Below are positions 17,049 through 27,800 of a stretch of 64,000 bases of DNA, one piece after another. The number at the start of each line of letters is the position of its first letter. Positions within the stretch are counted from its first letter, which is position 1. The position numbers and the translations under genes were made by a program. Under the pieces are notes generated by a model. That model worked only from the letters and a program-made list of their open reading frames with translations. It ran no database searches and had not been told where the DNA came from. The stretch is from Flavobacterium amniphilum (GTDB lineage: Bacteria > Bacteroidota > Bacteroidia > Flavobacteriales > Flavobacteriaceae): NCBI RefSeq assembly GCF_023634845.1, contig NZ_JAMLJL010000014.1, positions 42,076 through 106,075 on the forward strand. Reading direction: 5' to 3'.

Positions 17049-18254
17049 ATGGAATCAAATCAGTTATTACAAATCGCACAGGAATTCGGATCACCAGTAT
17101 ATGTATATGATGCCGAAAAAATTGCAACTCAGTATCACCGGTTAACCAATGCATTTTCAAAGGTGGAGAAGTTACGCATCAACTATGCAGTAAAAGCTTT
17201 ATCCAATGTTTCCATTTTAAAACTTTTTAAACAGTTAGGATCAGGTCTGGACACCGTTTCTATCCAGGAAGTACAATTAGGACTACATGCAGGTTTTGAT
17301 CCACAAAACATTATTTACACACCTAATGGTGTTTCGATGGATGAAATTGAGCAAGTAGCAGCATTAGGTGTTCAAATCAATATTGATAATTTATCCATAT
17401 TGGAGCAATTTGGCGCAAAACACCCAAAAACTCCGGTTTGTATCCGTATCAACCCACATGTAATGGCCGGTGGAAATTCAAATATTTCTGTGGGACATAT
17501 TGATAGTAAATTTGGCATATCAATACATCAATTGCCTCATATTTTGAGAATTGTCGAAAACACAGGAATGCACATCAACGGTATCCACATGCATACCGGT
17601 TCAGACATTTTAGATATTGAAGTGTTTTTATACGCTGCCGAAATTTTATTCGATACCGCTAAACACTTCAAAGAACTGGATTTCATTGATTTCGGAAGCG
17701 GATTCAAAGTGCCTTACAAAAAAGGGGACATCGAAACCAATGTGGAAGAATTAGGAAAAAAATTAACCCGCCGTTTTCTGGCTTTCGAAAAAGAATACGG
17801 ACGCGAATTGACTTTAGCTTTTGAACCGGGTAAATTTCTGGTAAGTGAAGCTGGTTATTTTTTAGCCAAAGTAAATGTGGTAAAACAAACTACATCAACT
17901 GTATTTGCAGGAATCGACACCGGATTCAATCATTTGATCCGTCCAATGTTTTACGGTTCGGAACACTATATTGAAAACATTTCGCATCCGAAAGGAAAAG
18001 AGCGCTTCTATTCGGTTGTAGGATACATCTGTGAAACCGATACTTTTGCTACAAACCGTAGAATTGCCGAAATTAAAGAAGGTGATATTTTAAGTTTCAG
18101 AAATGCAGGTGCATACTGTTTCAGTATGTCATCCAATTATAACTCACGCTATAAACCAGCCGAAATCCTTTGGAAAGACGGCAAAGCACAACTCATCCGC
18201 CAAAGGGAAACTTTTGAGGATTTATTAAAAAACCAAATCGAAATCGATTTGTAA
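17049..18254 (+). CDS. lysA: diaminopimelate decarboxylase
   Basis: This PLP enzyme makes L-lysine from meso-diaminopimelate in the last step of lysine biosynthesis. The 401-residue length and fold-type III layout fit. The PLP lysine is K49 in INYAVKALSN, and the glycine/His region is GIHMHTGSDI (about 181-190). The EPGKFLV phosphate-binding region (about 259-265) and the C-terminal barrel with the CETDTFA and GAYCFSMSSNYNSR motifs, which provide the substrate-binding Cys and Tyr, are intact. A terminator hairpin follows at 18281-18320. The gene stands alone. Confidence 0.93.
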   Translation: MESNQLLQIAQEFGSPVYVYDAEKIATQYHRLTNAFSKVEKLRINYAVKALSNVSILKLFKQLGSGLDTVSIQEVQLGLHAGFDPQNIIYTPNGVSMDEIEQVAALGVQINIDNLSILEQFGAKHPKTPVCIRINPHVMAGGNSNISVGHIDSKFGISIHQLPHILRIVENTGMHINGIHMHTGSDILDIEVFLYAAEILFDTAKHFKELDFIDFGSGFKVPYKKGDIETNVEELGKKLTRRFLAFEKEYGRELTLAFEPGKFLVSEAGYFLAKVNVVKQTTSTVFAGIDTGFNHLIRPMFYGSEHYIENISHPKGKERFYSVVGYICETDTFATNRRIAEIKEGDILSFRNAGAYCFSMSSNYNSRYKPAEILWKDGKAQLIRQRETFEDLLKNQIEIDL

Positions 18255-18280
18255 AAAAGCTAATTTTTCTTTGATTATCG

Positions 18281-18320
18281 GCCTTTACCTTTTTCATAAG
18301 TGTAGAGGCTGATTTTTTTT
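18281..18320 (+). terminator. terminator of lysA
   Basis: An 8-bp stem GCCTTTAC/GTAGAGGC (18281-18288 with 18302-18309, one wobble pair) is followed by a run of eight T, 27 bp past the lysA stop. Confidence 0.7.
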
Positions 18321-18401
18321 ACTTAAAAAGAAAAATCTTACAAAAATTACTTATTTTAGTTGTTCCAAATTAAGAATCACATATAACTTAACCAATAAAA
18401 A

Positions 18402-18827
18402 ATGGCAACTAATATTTCGGTCATAACCTTAAATGCATCTGCTTACAATGTCTGGCAAACTATCACAACACCCGAAAAAGTCAAATTATGGCAATTCGGA
18501 AGTGATCTAATTACTACATGGCAAATCGGATCTCCTATTGAATTCATTACAAAATGGGAAGGAAACATCTTTAAACAATGGGGAAAAGTTCTGGAATTCA
18601 TTCCCAACGTATCATTGCAATACAGTTTATTTGCTCCTGGCCCGGACAAAGAAGACAAGCCTGAAAATTATTTCATCATGAAGTATATCCTGACCGAAGA
18701 AGACGGAAAGACAATTCTGGAAATCATACAGGAAGACAACCGCCCCGATGCCATTCAGGAGGAACCAAATGAAGATGAAAATCCAATTTTACAATTACTG
18801 AAAGAAGTCGCTGAAAACCATATATAA
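18402..18827 (+). CDS. SRPBCC/AHSA1-like ligand-binding domain protein
   Basis: This 141-residue soluble protein is a single START/SRPBCC-type domain of the AHSA1 (Activator of Hsp90 ATPase C-terminal-like) branch. The N-terminal strand and helix SAYNVWQTITTPEKVKLW match the usual opening, followed by the DLITTWQIGSPIEFITKW segment, then VLEFIPNVSLQYSLF and a C-terminal helix with ILQLLKEVAENH. Such domains bind hydrophobic ligands or act as co-chaperones; the ligand is not predictable. It ends in a hairpin shared with the convergent phosphatase gene. Confidence 0.8.
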   Translation: MATNISVITLNASAYNVWQTITTPEKVKLWQFGSDLITTWQIGSPIEFITKWEGNIFKQWGKVLEFIPNVSLQYSLFAPGPDKEDKPENYFIMKYILTEEDGKTILEIIQEDNRPDAIQEEPNEDENPILQLLKEVAENHI

Positions 18828-18855
18828 AAAAAAGCATCCAATGGATGCTTTTTTT
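18826..18855. terminator. bidirectional terminator between SRPBCC and phosphatase genes
   Basis: A stem AAAAGCATCC/GGATGCTTTT with a 3-nt loop (18840-18842), flanked by A and T runs, in the 28-bp gap between the stops at 18827 and 18856. Confidence 0.85.
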
Positions 18856-20499
18856 TTATTCTAAAACCTCAGACAGAACTTTTGCCTCTGTACCGTTTGG
18901 AAAAGTTATTTTTAATTTTTGGGCCAATGTAGGCGCAATTTGGGTAATTTCTTTCTTATCATGACTTTCTCCTTTTTTGACATTCCATCCATAAAACAAA
19001 CAAGGAACATGTGTATCATATGAATAAGGGGTCCCGTGCGAAGTACCCGTTCCGTAATACTCGATATAACCCGGCTTATCCAATACAATCAGATCTCCAT
19101 TTTGGGTTGCATCAAAACCTTTAGCCATAAAATTCAAATAATAATCGGCTCCGGTAGATGCTAAAATTTCTTCTTCAGTATAAACACGTTTGATATGTTT
19201 CTGTGTTATTAAAAAGTCTTTAAAAGCCTGTTTTACCCGAATCAATTCCAATCCTTTTTCTTTGATTTTGGTTTTATTGATAAACACGTTGTAATTAGAA
19301 TAGTTCAATAACAAATCATCACCGAAATACGTTTTGGAGAATTCAGCGATTGACTGTTCAACGTTTTTCTCGCTGATACTTTCCACATCATACTTATTAT
19401 CTTTCAGATGTGTAACATTTTCAGCACCCGCATGATCAGCGGTCAGGAAAATCATGTAATTCCCTTTTCCGACAGTAGTATCCAGATATTGCAGAAATTC
19501 AGCAATTGTCTGGTCCAAACGCAGATAAGTATCCTGTAATTCGATAGATCTCGGTCCGAAATTATGTCCTACATAATCCGTTGACGAAAAACTAACCGTC
19601 AAAAAATCAGTAATATCATCTTTCCCTAATTCTTCTTTGGCAATAGCTCTTTTGGCAAAATCTGCCAATAAATTATTCCCTTGCGGACTTGCTCTTAAAA
19701 CTCCGGGATCATTTGCATCCATCATTTCTTTCATATTATACGGAAAGAAAGGTGCTTTTTTATATAATTTCCCTTCATACGGATTGTCATCAGGTAAACT
19801 TTCATTATAAACTGATTTGTCTTTCAGTAAATTCCACCCCGCTGCAGCGTATTTTTCATAATTCTTTTCATTGTTGAATTCATTAACCCAAGCCGGAAGG
19901 TTTTCACCATAAAATGTACTGGAAATAAATGATCCTGTCTTACTGTACCAGAAAGCCCAATTGGCAAAATGTCCGGCCGGAAGGATTGCTCCACGGTCTT
20001 TAAGACTCATTCCGATTACTTTCCCTTTAAAATTTGTCGCTAAACGCAATTCATCTGTAATAGTGGATGCCTGAAGATTTTTAGGAGACATTTTCCCTTC
20101 TGTCTCTGCTCCGTTACCTACCGTTTTTACCGATTCGTCATCTGTACAATAAACATCTTTACCCAATGTTCTGTGGTACCATTCATTTCCTACAATACCG
20201 TGAACTGCTGGTGTTGTTCCGGTATAGACAGACGCATGACCAGGCGCGGTGTATGTTGGCATATAATTGTAATGCATATTATGGAATGTATAACCATCCT
20301 TCATCAACAACTTGAATCCGTTGTCTGAAAAATCATCCGCAAAACGATACAGATATTCCATTTTCATTTGGTCAACCACAATTCCAACAACTAATTTTGG
20401 CTTTTTAGGCTCTTGTACATCTTTCTTTCCCGATGCCTTTTGCGCATTAGCGTATCCCACAACTAATAACGACAGTAATACAGTAATCTTTCTCATCAT
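18856..20499 (-). CDS. pafA: PafA-type alkaline phosphatase
   Basis: This periplasmic phosphatase of the alkaline phosphatase superfamily should release inorganic phosphate from phosphomonoesters. The signal peptide ends near residue 19. Active-site residues known from Elizabethkingia PafA are recognisable with a constant offset: metal ligand D43, nucleophile T84 (PTYTAPGHAS), N105, and the K167/R169 pair (SLKDRG) that marks phosphomonoesterases. Further metal ligands are D308, H312, D355, H356 (LTADHAG) and a late His in YDTHVP. The 547-residue length fits. Tandem ATGs at 20499 and 20496 overlap the upstream stop (ATGATGA), so it is coupled to the small upstream gene. Confidence 0.9.
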   Translation of the reverse strand: MMRKITVLLSLLVVGYANAQKASGKKDVQEPKKPKLVVGIVVDQMKMEYLYRFADDFSDNGFKLLMKDGYTFHNMHYNYMPTYTAPGHASVYTGTTPAVHGIVGNEWYHRTLGKDVYCTDDESVKTVGNGAETEGKMSPKNLQASTITDELRLATNFKGKVIGMSLKDRGAILPAGHFANWAFWYSKTGSFISSTFYGENLPAWVNEFNNEKNYEKYAAAGWNLLKDKSVYNESLPDDNPYEGKLYKKAPFFPYNMKEMMDANDPGVLRASPQGNNLLADFAKRAIAKEELGKDDITDFLTVSFSSTDYVGHNFGPRSIELQDTYLRLDQTIAEFLQYLDTTVGKGNYMIFLTADHAGAENVTHLKDNKYDVESISEKNVEQSIAEFSKTYFGDDLLLNYSNYNVFINKTKIKEKGLELIRVKQAFKDFLITQKHIKRVYTEEEILASTGADYYLNFMAKGFDATQNGDLIVLDKPGYIEYYGTGTSHGTPYSYDTHVPCLFYGWNVKKGESHDKKEITQIAPTLAQKLKITFPNGTEAKVLSEVLE

Positions 20500-20900
20500 T
20501 TCTTCACATATCGCATATTGTACACAAAAATCCTGTCAGGGTAATTGATGTACAATTGACTCATATTCTCTTTTTTACGGGTTTGGATTTCAAGAAAACA
20601 AGGTTCTGCATTTTGGTCAACACAATCAAAACCTACAATTTCTTTTCCGTCTTCTTCCTTTTTATCGTAGTATTTAACAATCTTAAAATACTGTTCAATT
20701 TCTGAATAAACAGCAATGTAATTTTTTTGGGTATTCAGATTGGCGATAATTTTCGCTTCTTTGAACGGTGTAAAGCTACTCCATTTACCTTTATCTTTTA
20801 CCGACATACTTACTGCAGAAACCTCAAAACGATAGGTTTGAGCCTTCGCAAATGTTCCGAAAAACAGTAAGAATAAAATTATTTTAAAATCTATCTTCAT
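20496..20900 (-). CDS. small secreted hypothetical protein coupled to pafA
   Basis: This 134-residue protein has a signal peptide (1-20, cleavage after AKAQ). The mature part looks like an all-beta small domain: TYRFEVSAVSMSV, KNYIAVYSEIEQYFKIV, an acidic DKKEEDGKEIVGFDC, and a C-terminal DRIFVYNMRYVKK. Two Cys (about 92 and 100) lie in the CVDQNAEPC loop and could form a disulfide. The stop overlaps the pafA start, so the two proteins are translationally coupled; a role in phosphatase export or activity is possible but unproven. I do not recognise a named family. Confidence 0.65.
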   Translation of the reverse strand: MKIDFKIILFLLFFGTFAKAQTYRFEVSAVSMSVKDKGKWSSFTPFKEAKIIANLNTQKNYIAVYSEIEQYFKIVKYYDKKEEDGKEIVGFDCVDQNAEPCFLEIQTRKKENMSQLYINYPDRIFVYNMRYVKK

Positions 20901-20907
20901 AATCTAC

Positions 20908-21846
20908 TTAAAATGTTGTCACTTCTTTTTTGGCCAATTCAAATTCGGCAATAACTTCATCAACAATATCGGCAACCGGTTTAATATCGTTTATCAAGCC
21001 GGCAATCTGTCCGATTTCCAATTCACCTTCCACAAGATCACCTTCAAACATTCCACGCTTGGCACGGGCTCTGCCCAAAAGTTCCTTCAGCTCATCAGTC
21101 GTTGGGCATTTCGCATACAACTCCTGAACATCGTTGTAAAATTTATTTTTGATTAAACGCACTGGCGCTAATTCTTTCAAGGTTAAATGTGTACCTCCTT
21201 CTTCAAGATCTATGATGGTTTTCTTAAAGTCATCATGGGCAGAACTTTCAACCGAAGCAGCAAAACGGCTTCCCATCTGAACACCATCGGCACCTAAAAC
21301 CATTGCCGCCAGCATTCCTCTACCGGTAGCAATTCCTCCTGCTGCAATTAACGGAATATTGATTTTTTCCCGCACCATCGGAATCAAAGTCAATGTGGTT
21401 GTTTCTTCACGGCCATTATGCCCTCCGGCTTCAAAACCTTCAGCCACAACTGCATCAACACCGGCTTCCTGTGCTTTTAATGCAAATTTAGAACTGCTGA
21501 CAACATGTACCACGGTAATTCCCTTTTCTTTCAAAAAAGAAGTCCAGGTTTTTGGGTTACCGGCAGAAGTAAATACAATTCTCACTTCTTCCTCCACCAA
21601 AATCTGCATAATTTCTTCAATATTAGGGTATAGCATTGGCACATTTACCCCAAAAGGTTTATCAGTAGCTTTTTTACATTTCTGAATATGCTCACGTAAA
21701 ATATGCGGATACATCGAACCGGCACCAATTAAACCTAATCCTCCGGCATTACTTACGGCACTTGCCAACTTGTAGCCACTGTTCCAAATCATTCCACCCT
21801 GAACGATAGGGTATTGTATATTAAAAAGTTGGGTGATTTTATTCAT
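20908..21846 (-). CDS. nitronate monooxygenase-family FMN oxidoreductase
   Basis: This 312-residue TIM-barrel flavoprotein belongs to the 2-nitropropane dioxygenase/FabK superfamily. It opens with TQLFNIQYPIVQGGMIW, the FMN-binding start of the family. It shows SNAGGLGLIGAG (about 32-43), the VVAEGFEAGGHNG loop with its catalytic-region His (about 135-147) and the phosphate-binding PLIAAGGIATGRGM plus GADGVQMGSRF. It may oxidise nitronates or act as an enoyl-ACP reductase-like enzyme; the sequence alone does not decide. It is packed tightly between the T9SS subtilase (4 bp) and the pafA pair (7 bp), probably in one transcript. Confidence 0.85.
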   Translation of the reverse strand: MNKITQLFNIQYPIVQGGMIWNSGYKLASAVSNAGGLGLIGAGSMYPHILREHIQKCKKATDKPFGVNVPMLYPNIEEIMQILVEEEVRIVFTSAGNPKTWTSFLKEKGITVVHVVSSSKFALKAQEAGVDAVVAEGFEAGGHNGREETTTLTLIPMVREKINIPLIAAGGIATGRGMLAAMVLGADGVQMGSRFAASVESSAHDDFKKTIIDLEEGGTHLTLKELAPVRLIKNKFYNDVQELYAKCPTTDELKELLGRARAKRGMFEGDLVEGELEIGQIAGLINDIKPVADIVDEVIAEFELAKKEVTTF

Positions 21847-21849
21847 TCA

Positions 21850-23463
21850 CTATTGTTTAATTAATTTTCCTGAAGTGTTTAAAACAGAATTTTGGATTGT
21901 ATAAAAATAAACACCTGCATTCAATCCACTCAACTGGATTTTTGTATTTCCTGTTGCTAATTTCTCTTCTTTAACTTTTTGACCGAAAGCGTTATAAATT
22001 GCAATTTCCGAATCAATAAATTTTTCCGGAATATCTAAAGTCAGAACATCTTTAACCGGATTAGGATAAAAACTGATTTTTTCCATTTCGAATTCATCCG
22101 CAGATAAAACTGTAGTCATGGCTTTCTGAAAATCAGGGATACCGTAACCATAATTATTATTAGGTGATGCATATCTGTCGGCTGAACTTCTCACCAACTG
22201 TACAATTTCTGTATTTTTTTTATTTGGATAAGCTGACCAGAAAGAAGTAATTGCACCTGCCAAAATTGGTCCCGAAAATGAAGTTCCGTTTGCAGTTGTA
22301 ATGGTTCCTGTAGGAGTAGAAATAACCGAAGCTGTACCCATTGCCATCAAATCAGGTTTGATTCTTCCGTCGAATGTTGGACCAATCGAGCTGAATCCCG
22401 ACTTAACTTTCGATGAATTAACAGATCCAACGGTAACATTCGATAAAGCATCAGCAGGAGTTCCAACGTGAGGTTCGGCAGTTGAACCTTCATTACCAGC
22501 CGAAGTTACACATATCATTCCTCTTGAAAAAGCGATATCAACGGCTCTTGAAGCCACAGATGTCTGACCGTTCATTTTGGCATAAGTATAACTATAAGCA
22601 GGATTATCGAATGAGAAATAGCCTAAAGAAGTATTGATTACATCAACTCCTAACCTATCTGCTTCTTCTGCCGCTTCAACCCAGTTGCTTAATTCCAGAG
22701 GTTCTTCATTATTGATATCTTCTGTGATAAACAAATAATAATGTGCATCAGGTGCTGTACCGACTAAATTTGTCGCATATCCCCCCATAGTCGACAACAC
22801 ATTGGTGCCGTGATTATTACCTGTATAAAAATTCGTTGAATTATTTACGAAATCATATCCCCCCAATATTAATCCGTTTGTTCGCAATCTCTGAAAAGGC
22901 GCAGCAGTATTAACCCCGGGAAAACCTGCATCCATAATTGCAATGATTTTACCTTCTCCTGTATGGCTTTGCTGGTGCAAAATGTGGCAATTCAACATTT
23001 GAACCTGAGTTGCAGAATTTCCATAGGTGAAATTTTCCTGTGTATCCAACCATTTATTTACTTTAGCAGGCTTGCCTACTTCAGCATTCATCCTTCCTCC
23101 CGGATTCAATGAATGGTTTGCATATTGAATTCTGTTTACAAAAGCCAGATTCCCCAATGCTGCTATATTGGCTTGGGTTCCGCGGATGTGCAATGCATTT
23201 AACCATTTAGATTTGGCCATAACAGTAATTCCGGTTGCTGCCGTAATCTGGTTTACATAAGCCTGATGCAAAGGAGCGTCTTTACTGTCCAATGCGATAT
23301 TTTGGGTAGTTCTTCTGTCCAAAGATCTTTGGGTCAGTTCAGAAAGAGGGTTATCAAAAAAGGCCTGCGCGTTAGGTTTATCAGCAAAATACACCCAGGC
23401 ATCCTCCGTTTGTCCGAAAGCTGATCCGAAAGCAAATAATAAAAATAATACAGTTTGTTTCAT
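21850..23463 (-). CDS. T9SS-secreted subtilisin-like serine protease (S8)
   Basis: This is a 537-residue secreted peptidase. The signal peptide is 1-17, an I9-like pro-region spans about 20-140, and the S8 catalytic domain about 150-445. The triad is D178 (IAIMDAGF), H218 (NNHGTNVLS) and S395 (NGTSFSGP), with the oxyanion Asn at 324 (SAGNEG). A type A T9SS sorting domain (about 460-537; ISFYPNPVKDVL, GVYFYTIQNS) directs it to the cell surface or medium. A minus-strand TATCTTTG at 23489-23496 fits the -7 element about 26 nt before the ATG. It leads the four-gene cluster down to pafA. Confidence 0.93.
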   Translation of the reverse strand: MKQTVLFLLFAFGSAFGQTEDAWVYFADKPNAQAFFDNPLSELTQRSLDRRTTQNIALDSKDAPLHQAYVNQITAATGITVMAKSKWLNALHIRGTQANIAALGNLAFVNRIQYANHSLNPGGRMNAEVGKPAKVNKWLDTQENFTYGNSATQVQMLNCHILHQQSHTGEGKIIAIMDAGFPGVNTAAPFQRLRTNGLILGGYDFVNNSTNFYTGNNHGTNVLSTMGGYATNLVGTAPDAHYYLFITEDINNEEPLELSNWVEAAEEADRLGVDVINTSLGYFSFDNPAYSYTYAKMNGQTSVASRAVDIAFSRGMICVTSAGNEGSTAEPHVGTPADALSNVTVGSVNSSKVKSGFSSIGPTFDGRIKPDLMAMGTASVISTPTGTITTANGTSFSGPILAGAITSFWSAYPNKKNTEIVQLVRSSADRYASPNNNYGYGIPDFQKAMTTVLSADEFEMEKISFYPNPVKDVLTLDIPEKFIDSEIAIYNAFGQKVKEEKLATGNTKIQLSGLNAGVYFYTIQNSVLNTSGKLIKQ

Positions 23464-23488
23464 GGTTAATTTGTTTTTTTTGGTTAAC

Positions 23489-23520
23489 CAAAGATAAACA
23501 ATGCGCCTTTACAAACGCAA
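23489..23520 (-). promoter_or_regulatory. candidate promoter of the S8 protease cluster
   Basis: On the minus strand, TATCTTTG (23489-23496) matches TAnnTTTG. TTG triplets lie 15 and 21 nt upstream (23512-23514, 23518-23520). Confidence 0.45.
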
Positions 23521-23525
23521 AATTT

Positions 23526-24713
23526 TTAAGATATTACCCCTGAACCAATTAGTTCTTCACCTGAATGCCAAGAAACAAATTGTCCTTGAGTAATAGCAGA
23601 TTGCGGTTTTTCAAATTCCACATACATCCCATAATCAAATTGATAAAGTGTAGCTTCCTGCAATTCCTGACGGTATCTGATACGGGCTTTTACTTTCATG
23701 GTTTCTCCTGACTTCAGACTTAAGTCGGGACGAATCCAATGAATTTCATCTTTAGCCACAAACAACGCTTTTTTAAACAATCCGGGATGATTACTTCCCT
23801 GACCTGTATAAATTGTGTTTGTTTCAATATCAGTTGCAATAATAAACAACGGCTCTTTAGTTCCTCCCACATTTAATCCTTTACGCTGACCGATGGTATA
23901 GTAATGAGCTCCCTGGTGTTTTCCAACCTGCTTAGCATACTCAGGTGAATAATGAATATTTGATGCTTCAAATTTTAATTTTTCTTCAACCGAATCAAAA
24001 TTAACCGGTTTTTGGCCGTATAATTCGTTTTCAGCGTTGACTTCATAAATCAAACCGTCTTTAGGTTGTAACTGTTGTTGCAAAAACTCGGGCAAACGTA
24101 CTTTTCCGATAAAACAAAGTCCTTGTGAATCTTTCTTTTCAGCTGTAATCAATTCCATTTTTGCAGCAATTTCCCTTACTTCCGGCTTAGTCAGTTCACC
24201 AATAGGGAATAATGCTTTTGCTAATTGATCCTGCGACAACTGGCATAAAAAATACGATTGGTCTTTATTCCCATCAACACCAGCCAATAATTGGTACATG
24301 GGTTTACCATCCACTTCAATTTCACCTTTACGGCAATAGTGTCCGGTAGCCACATAATCCGCACCAAGAGACAGGGCGATTTTCATGAACACGTCAAATT
24401 TAATTTCGCGGTTACACAAAACATCAGGATTAGGCGTACGTCCTTTCTTATATTCACTGAACATGTAATCCACAATTTTCTCTTTGTATTGCTCGCTCAG
24501 ATCAATTGTTTGGAAGGGAATACCTAATTTTTGGGCAACCAGTAACGCATCATTACTATCCTCTAACCAAGGACATTCATTTGAAATAGTTACCGAATCA
24601 TCGTGCCAGTTTTTCATAAACAGGCCAATCACTTCATAGCCCTGCTCCTTCAATAAATAAGCAGCAACACTTGAATCGACTCCACCTGATAAACCAACAA
24701 CTACACGTTTCAT
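23526..24713 (-). CDS. mnmA: tRNA-uridine 2-sulfurtransferase MnmA
   Basis: MnmA thiolates C2 of the wobble uridine (U34) in Lys, Glu and Gln tRNAs using ATP and persulfide sulfur. The 395-residue protein has the PP-loop [15 protein letters not shown] (8-22). The catalytic cysteines are C100 (NPDVLCN) and C200 (SQGLCFIGK), matching C102 and C199 of the E. coli enzyme. The central tRNA-binding KDQSYFLC segment and the C-terminal beta-barrel with [10 protein letters not shown] and [10 protein letters not shown] are also present. A promoter-like TTG-16-TACCTTTG sits upstream on the minus strand. Confidence 0.95.
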   Translation of the reverse strand: MKRVVVGLSGGVDSSVAAYLLKEQGYEVIGLFMKNWHDDSVTISNECPWLEDSNDALLVAQKLGIPFQTIDLSEQYKEKIVDYMFSEYKKGRTPNPDVLCNREIKFDVFMKIALSLGADYVATGHYCRKGEIEVDGKPMYQLLAGVDGNKDQSYFLCQLSQDQLAKALFPIGELTKPEVREIAAKMELITAEKKDSQGLCFIGKVRLPEFLQQQLQPKDGLIYEVNAENELYGQKPVNFDSVEEKLKFEASNIHYSPEYAKQVGKHQGAHYYTIGQRKGLNVGGTKEPLFIIATDIETNTIYTGQGSNHPGLFKKALFVAKDEIHWIRPDLSLKSGETMKVKARIRYRQELQEATLYQFDYGMYVEFEKPQSAITQGQFVSWHSGEELIGSGVIS

Positions 24714-24733
24714 GAGAAATTATTTTTAGGATG

Positions 24734-24760
24734 CAAAGGTAAATATATTTATTGTTACAA
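24734..24760 (-). promoter_or_regulatory. candidate Bacteroidota promoter of mnmA
   Basis: On the minus strand, TTG (24758-24760), a 16-nt spacer and TACCTTTG (24734-24741) fit the Flavobacterium consensus TTG-N17-19-TAnnTTTG closely, about 21 nt before the mnmA ATG. Confidence 0.55.
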
Positions 24761-24775
24761 TTTCACAACAAATAT

Positions 24776-24802
24776 AAAAGCCACCCTTTAGAGGTGGCTT
24801 TT
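24776..24802 (-). terminator. terminator of the large repeat adhesin gene
   Basis: A perfect 10-bp stem AAAAGCCACC/GGTGGCTTTT (24776-24785 with 24793-24802) with a 7-nt loop, 22 bp past the stop at 24825. Confidence 0.85.
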
Positions 24803-24824
24803 AACAAAAGTTTAAAATAATCGA

Positions 24825-27800
24825 TTAATTTTTGACCACTTTGATGGTTGTTGAAACATCACCGGCAAAAACTTTCATAAAATAAACACCATCGGCAAAT
24901 CCGGTCATATTTATTTCTTCAAGATTATTATTTAAAGATTTTTCAAATACCTGTTTTCCAATCACGTTATAAACAATAACATTTGTAAGTCTGTCAGTAT
25001 ATGATAATTTCAATACACCTTCAACCGGATTTGGATAATATGTGAATGCACTCATATTGAATCCGTCATTGCTCAGGAATGTATTAACCAATACCGCTAA
25101 GCTTGTTGTACTGGCACATCCACCAATGGTTTGTGTTGCATAATACGTTGTATTATTCGACACTGTAGTTGACATCGGTAACGGATTAATTGCATTAGCC
25201 GCATCTGAAGCAGAAGCATACCAAATGATTCCTGTACCTGTAACTACGATATCAGCAAGTGTTCCTGTTGTTGGTATAGACTGAGGTGAAGTTCCTGTAG
25301 GTGCTACCGAATTAATCGAGAACACATAAGGGTCACTGGCACATCCGTAAGTACCTGCATTATAATCCGACACAATTAAAGTGTGTGTACCAATACCCAA
25401 TACTCCGATTGTTGGTCCGAAATTAGAGCCATCAACACTGTAATAAGGTGTATTTGGTACGTTTGAAAGCACCGGTGTAACCGATGTTGGTCCACATGAT
25501 ACATTCAGATTAACATTAGTGATAACCCCTTTGACTGGTATATTAACCACTATATCCGAAGAAGACACCGCGTTGCCACATCTGTCTTGCACACTTATTC
25601 TATAAGTTCCGCTAGTATTTACTGTGAATGTGCTTGACGCACCATATGCTCCGAATGAAGAACATCCTGCACCACTACACATTGCATAAGTGTAAGGTCC
25701 ACCGGCACCACCGGCACCAAATCCGGAGATAATTGCAGAGCCAGAGCAATCGATTGCAATACTGGTAGTTATTGTTGGACTGGTTGTTAAATTACCCAAA
25801 ACTATATTGGCAGAATCTGCACTGGTACCACAAGCATCAGTAGTTCTTACGATATAAGTACCGGCTGCCAGTCCAGTAAAAATATTACTTGACTGAGGTC
25901 CGGCAATAACGGTCATTGTAGGTTGATTTACCAAAGAATACATGATTGGTAAAGATCCACCGGTTGATGAACCTGTAATAACACCATTATTTCCAGTTGT
26001 ACAAGATCCGGTTGCTGTTCCTGCTGCGGTTAGCGCAGTAACTGTACTTGTTACGGTTACGGCAGTTGTTCCAACAGTTCCACAACGATCAGTAATTCTA
26101 ACGGTATATGATCCTGCAGCAACATTATTGAATACAGGACTTGATTGTGTTCCTGCCACAACAACTGTATTTCCAGCATCATACAAAGCATACGTAAATG
26201 TACCTCCGGCCAGTGTTGCGCCTGTACCCGGAGTAACTGTGATTCTACCCGTTGATCCTGCTGCACAAGATGCCAAAGTTGCCGTAGTTGCTGTTGGTGT
26301 AGCAGCTGCCGGGAACAATAACGGTGCTGCACTGTTGATTACATTACCACAAGCATCTGTTGTGCGCACCAGATACCCATTAGTACCATTGGCAGGAACT
26401 CCGTTAAACACAATAGAAGTTTGAGGACCGGCAACAACAGCTGTAGTAACCGCATCAATCAATGTATATGAATAAGGTGTCAATCCTCCCGTTGCTGCAG
26501 TACTTACTCTTATAACACCTGTATTACTGGCTGAACAAGAAGCTGTAGTTGCTGTTAATCCTGCAGCAGTCAAAGCTGTTGGGTTATTAACAGTCACTGT
26601 AACTGTTGATGTGTTTCCGCAAACATCAGTTACCCTTACAGTATGTGTTGGTGTTCCGGCTACAGGGGAAACTATTGTAAAAATGTTACTGGATTGAGGT
26701 GGAACAATCTGTACTGTATTGGCCGAATCATATAATGCAAAGGTATATGGTCCTCCGCCACTTCCTGTTGGGATAGGTCCACCAGGCGTAAAGTTTTGTG
26801 GAGTAGTCACAATAATCTGTGCATTATAACTCAAACCGTTACACGATACCACAGATCCTCCTGCTGCAGGTGTAAAAGCACCCGCTGCAGTAATAGTTGA
26901 TGTTGTTGTACCTGTAACTCCACATTGATCCGTAATTTGAATGGTATAGGCACCAGCCGGTAATCCTGTAAAAATTGGTGATGACTGATTAGGTCTTGTA
27001 ACCGGAGAAGGAGCTATTAAAGCATATAAATATGTCCCTCCCCCTTGGTTTGCAGTTGTTGCCAAACAAGTAATTGTACCTGTACTGGCTGCACAACTTG
27101 AAGTATTCGTTACCGATAATGTTGGTGCAGTTGCTGCTGCCAAAGCCAACGGAGCTCCAATTGTAACCTGTGTTCCACAGGCATCTGTAACACGTATTGT
27201 ATAACTTCCGACAGGTAAATTATTAAAAATACGGCTTGATTGCGGAGCAGCTATAGCAGGAGAAGGAGCTATTAACTCATACATATAAGGAGCTGAACCA
27301 GTTGTTGGCTGTGCCACTGTAATTTGCCCGGTAGAAGAAGCCGAGCAGGATGGAACAGCAGTCGAGCCTGCAGCAAAAGCTAAAGCTGTCGGTCCTGCAA
27401 CTGTCGCAACATTTGTAACCGGAACTCCACAGGCGTCATACATTCTTACTGTGTATGATCCTTGATTAAGACCTGTAAATACTGTACTTGTAGAGTTAGC
27501 TACATTACTGCCCTGAATTGGCCTGATAGCACCGCCCGGACTAATTAATTCAAATGTAAAAGGACCTATACTGGCAGCATTTGGTGCAACTGTTATAGTT
27601 CCGTTAGCAGAACTGCCACAACTTGCTACCGTAGATGTAGTGAATGAAGGTGCACTTGCTGCATTAATGGTTACACTACTGGTTACCTGATTTCCACATG
27701 CATCCGTAAGTCTTATTGTATAAGCACCCGGAGGCAAATTGTCAAACATGTTACTTGTTTGCATTGGTCTGATCACCGGTGACGGTGCAATCAACTCAAA

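Noticed and set aside
25942..26424. 160-codon plus-strand frame inside the giant adhesin gene
   Set aside because: It is a mirror of the low-complexity Thr/Val/Pro repeats on the opposite strand. The adhesin frame has signal peptide, repeats and sorting domain.
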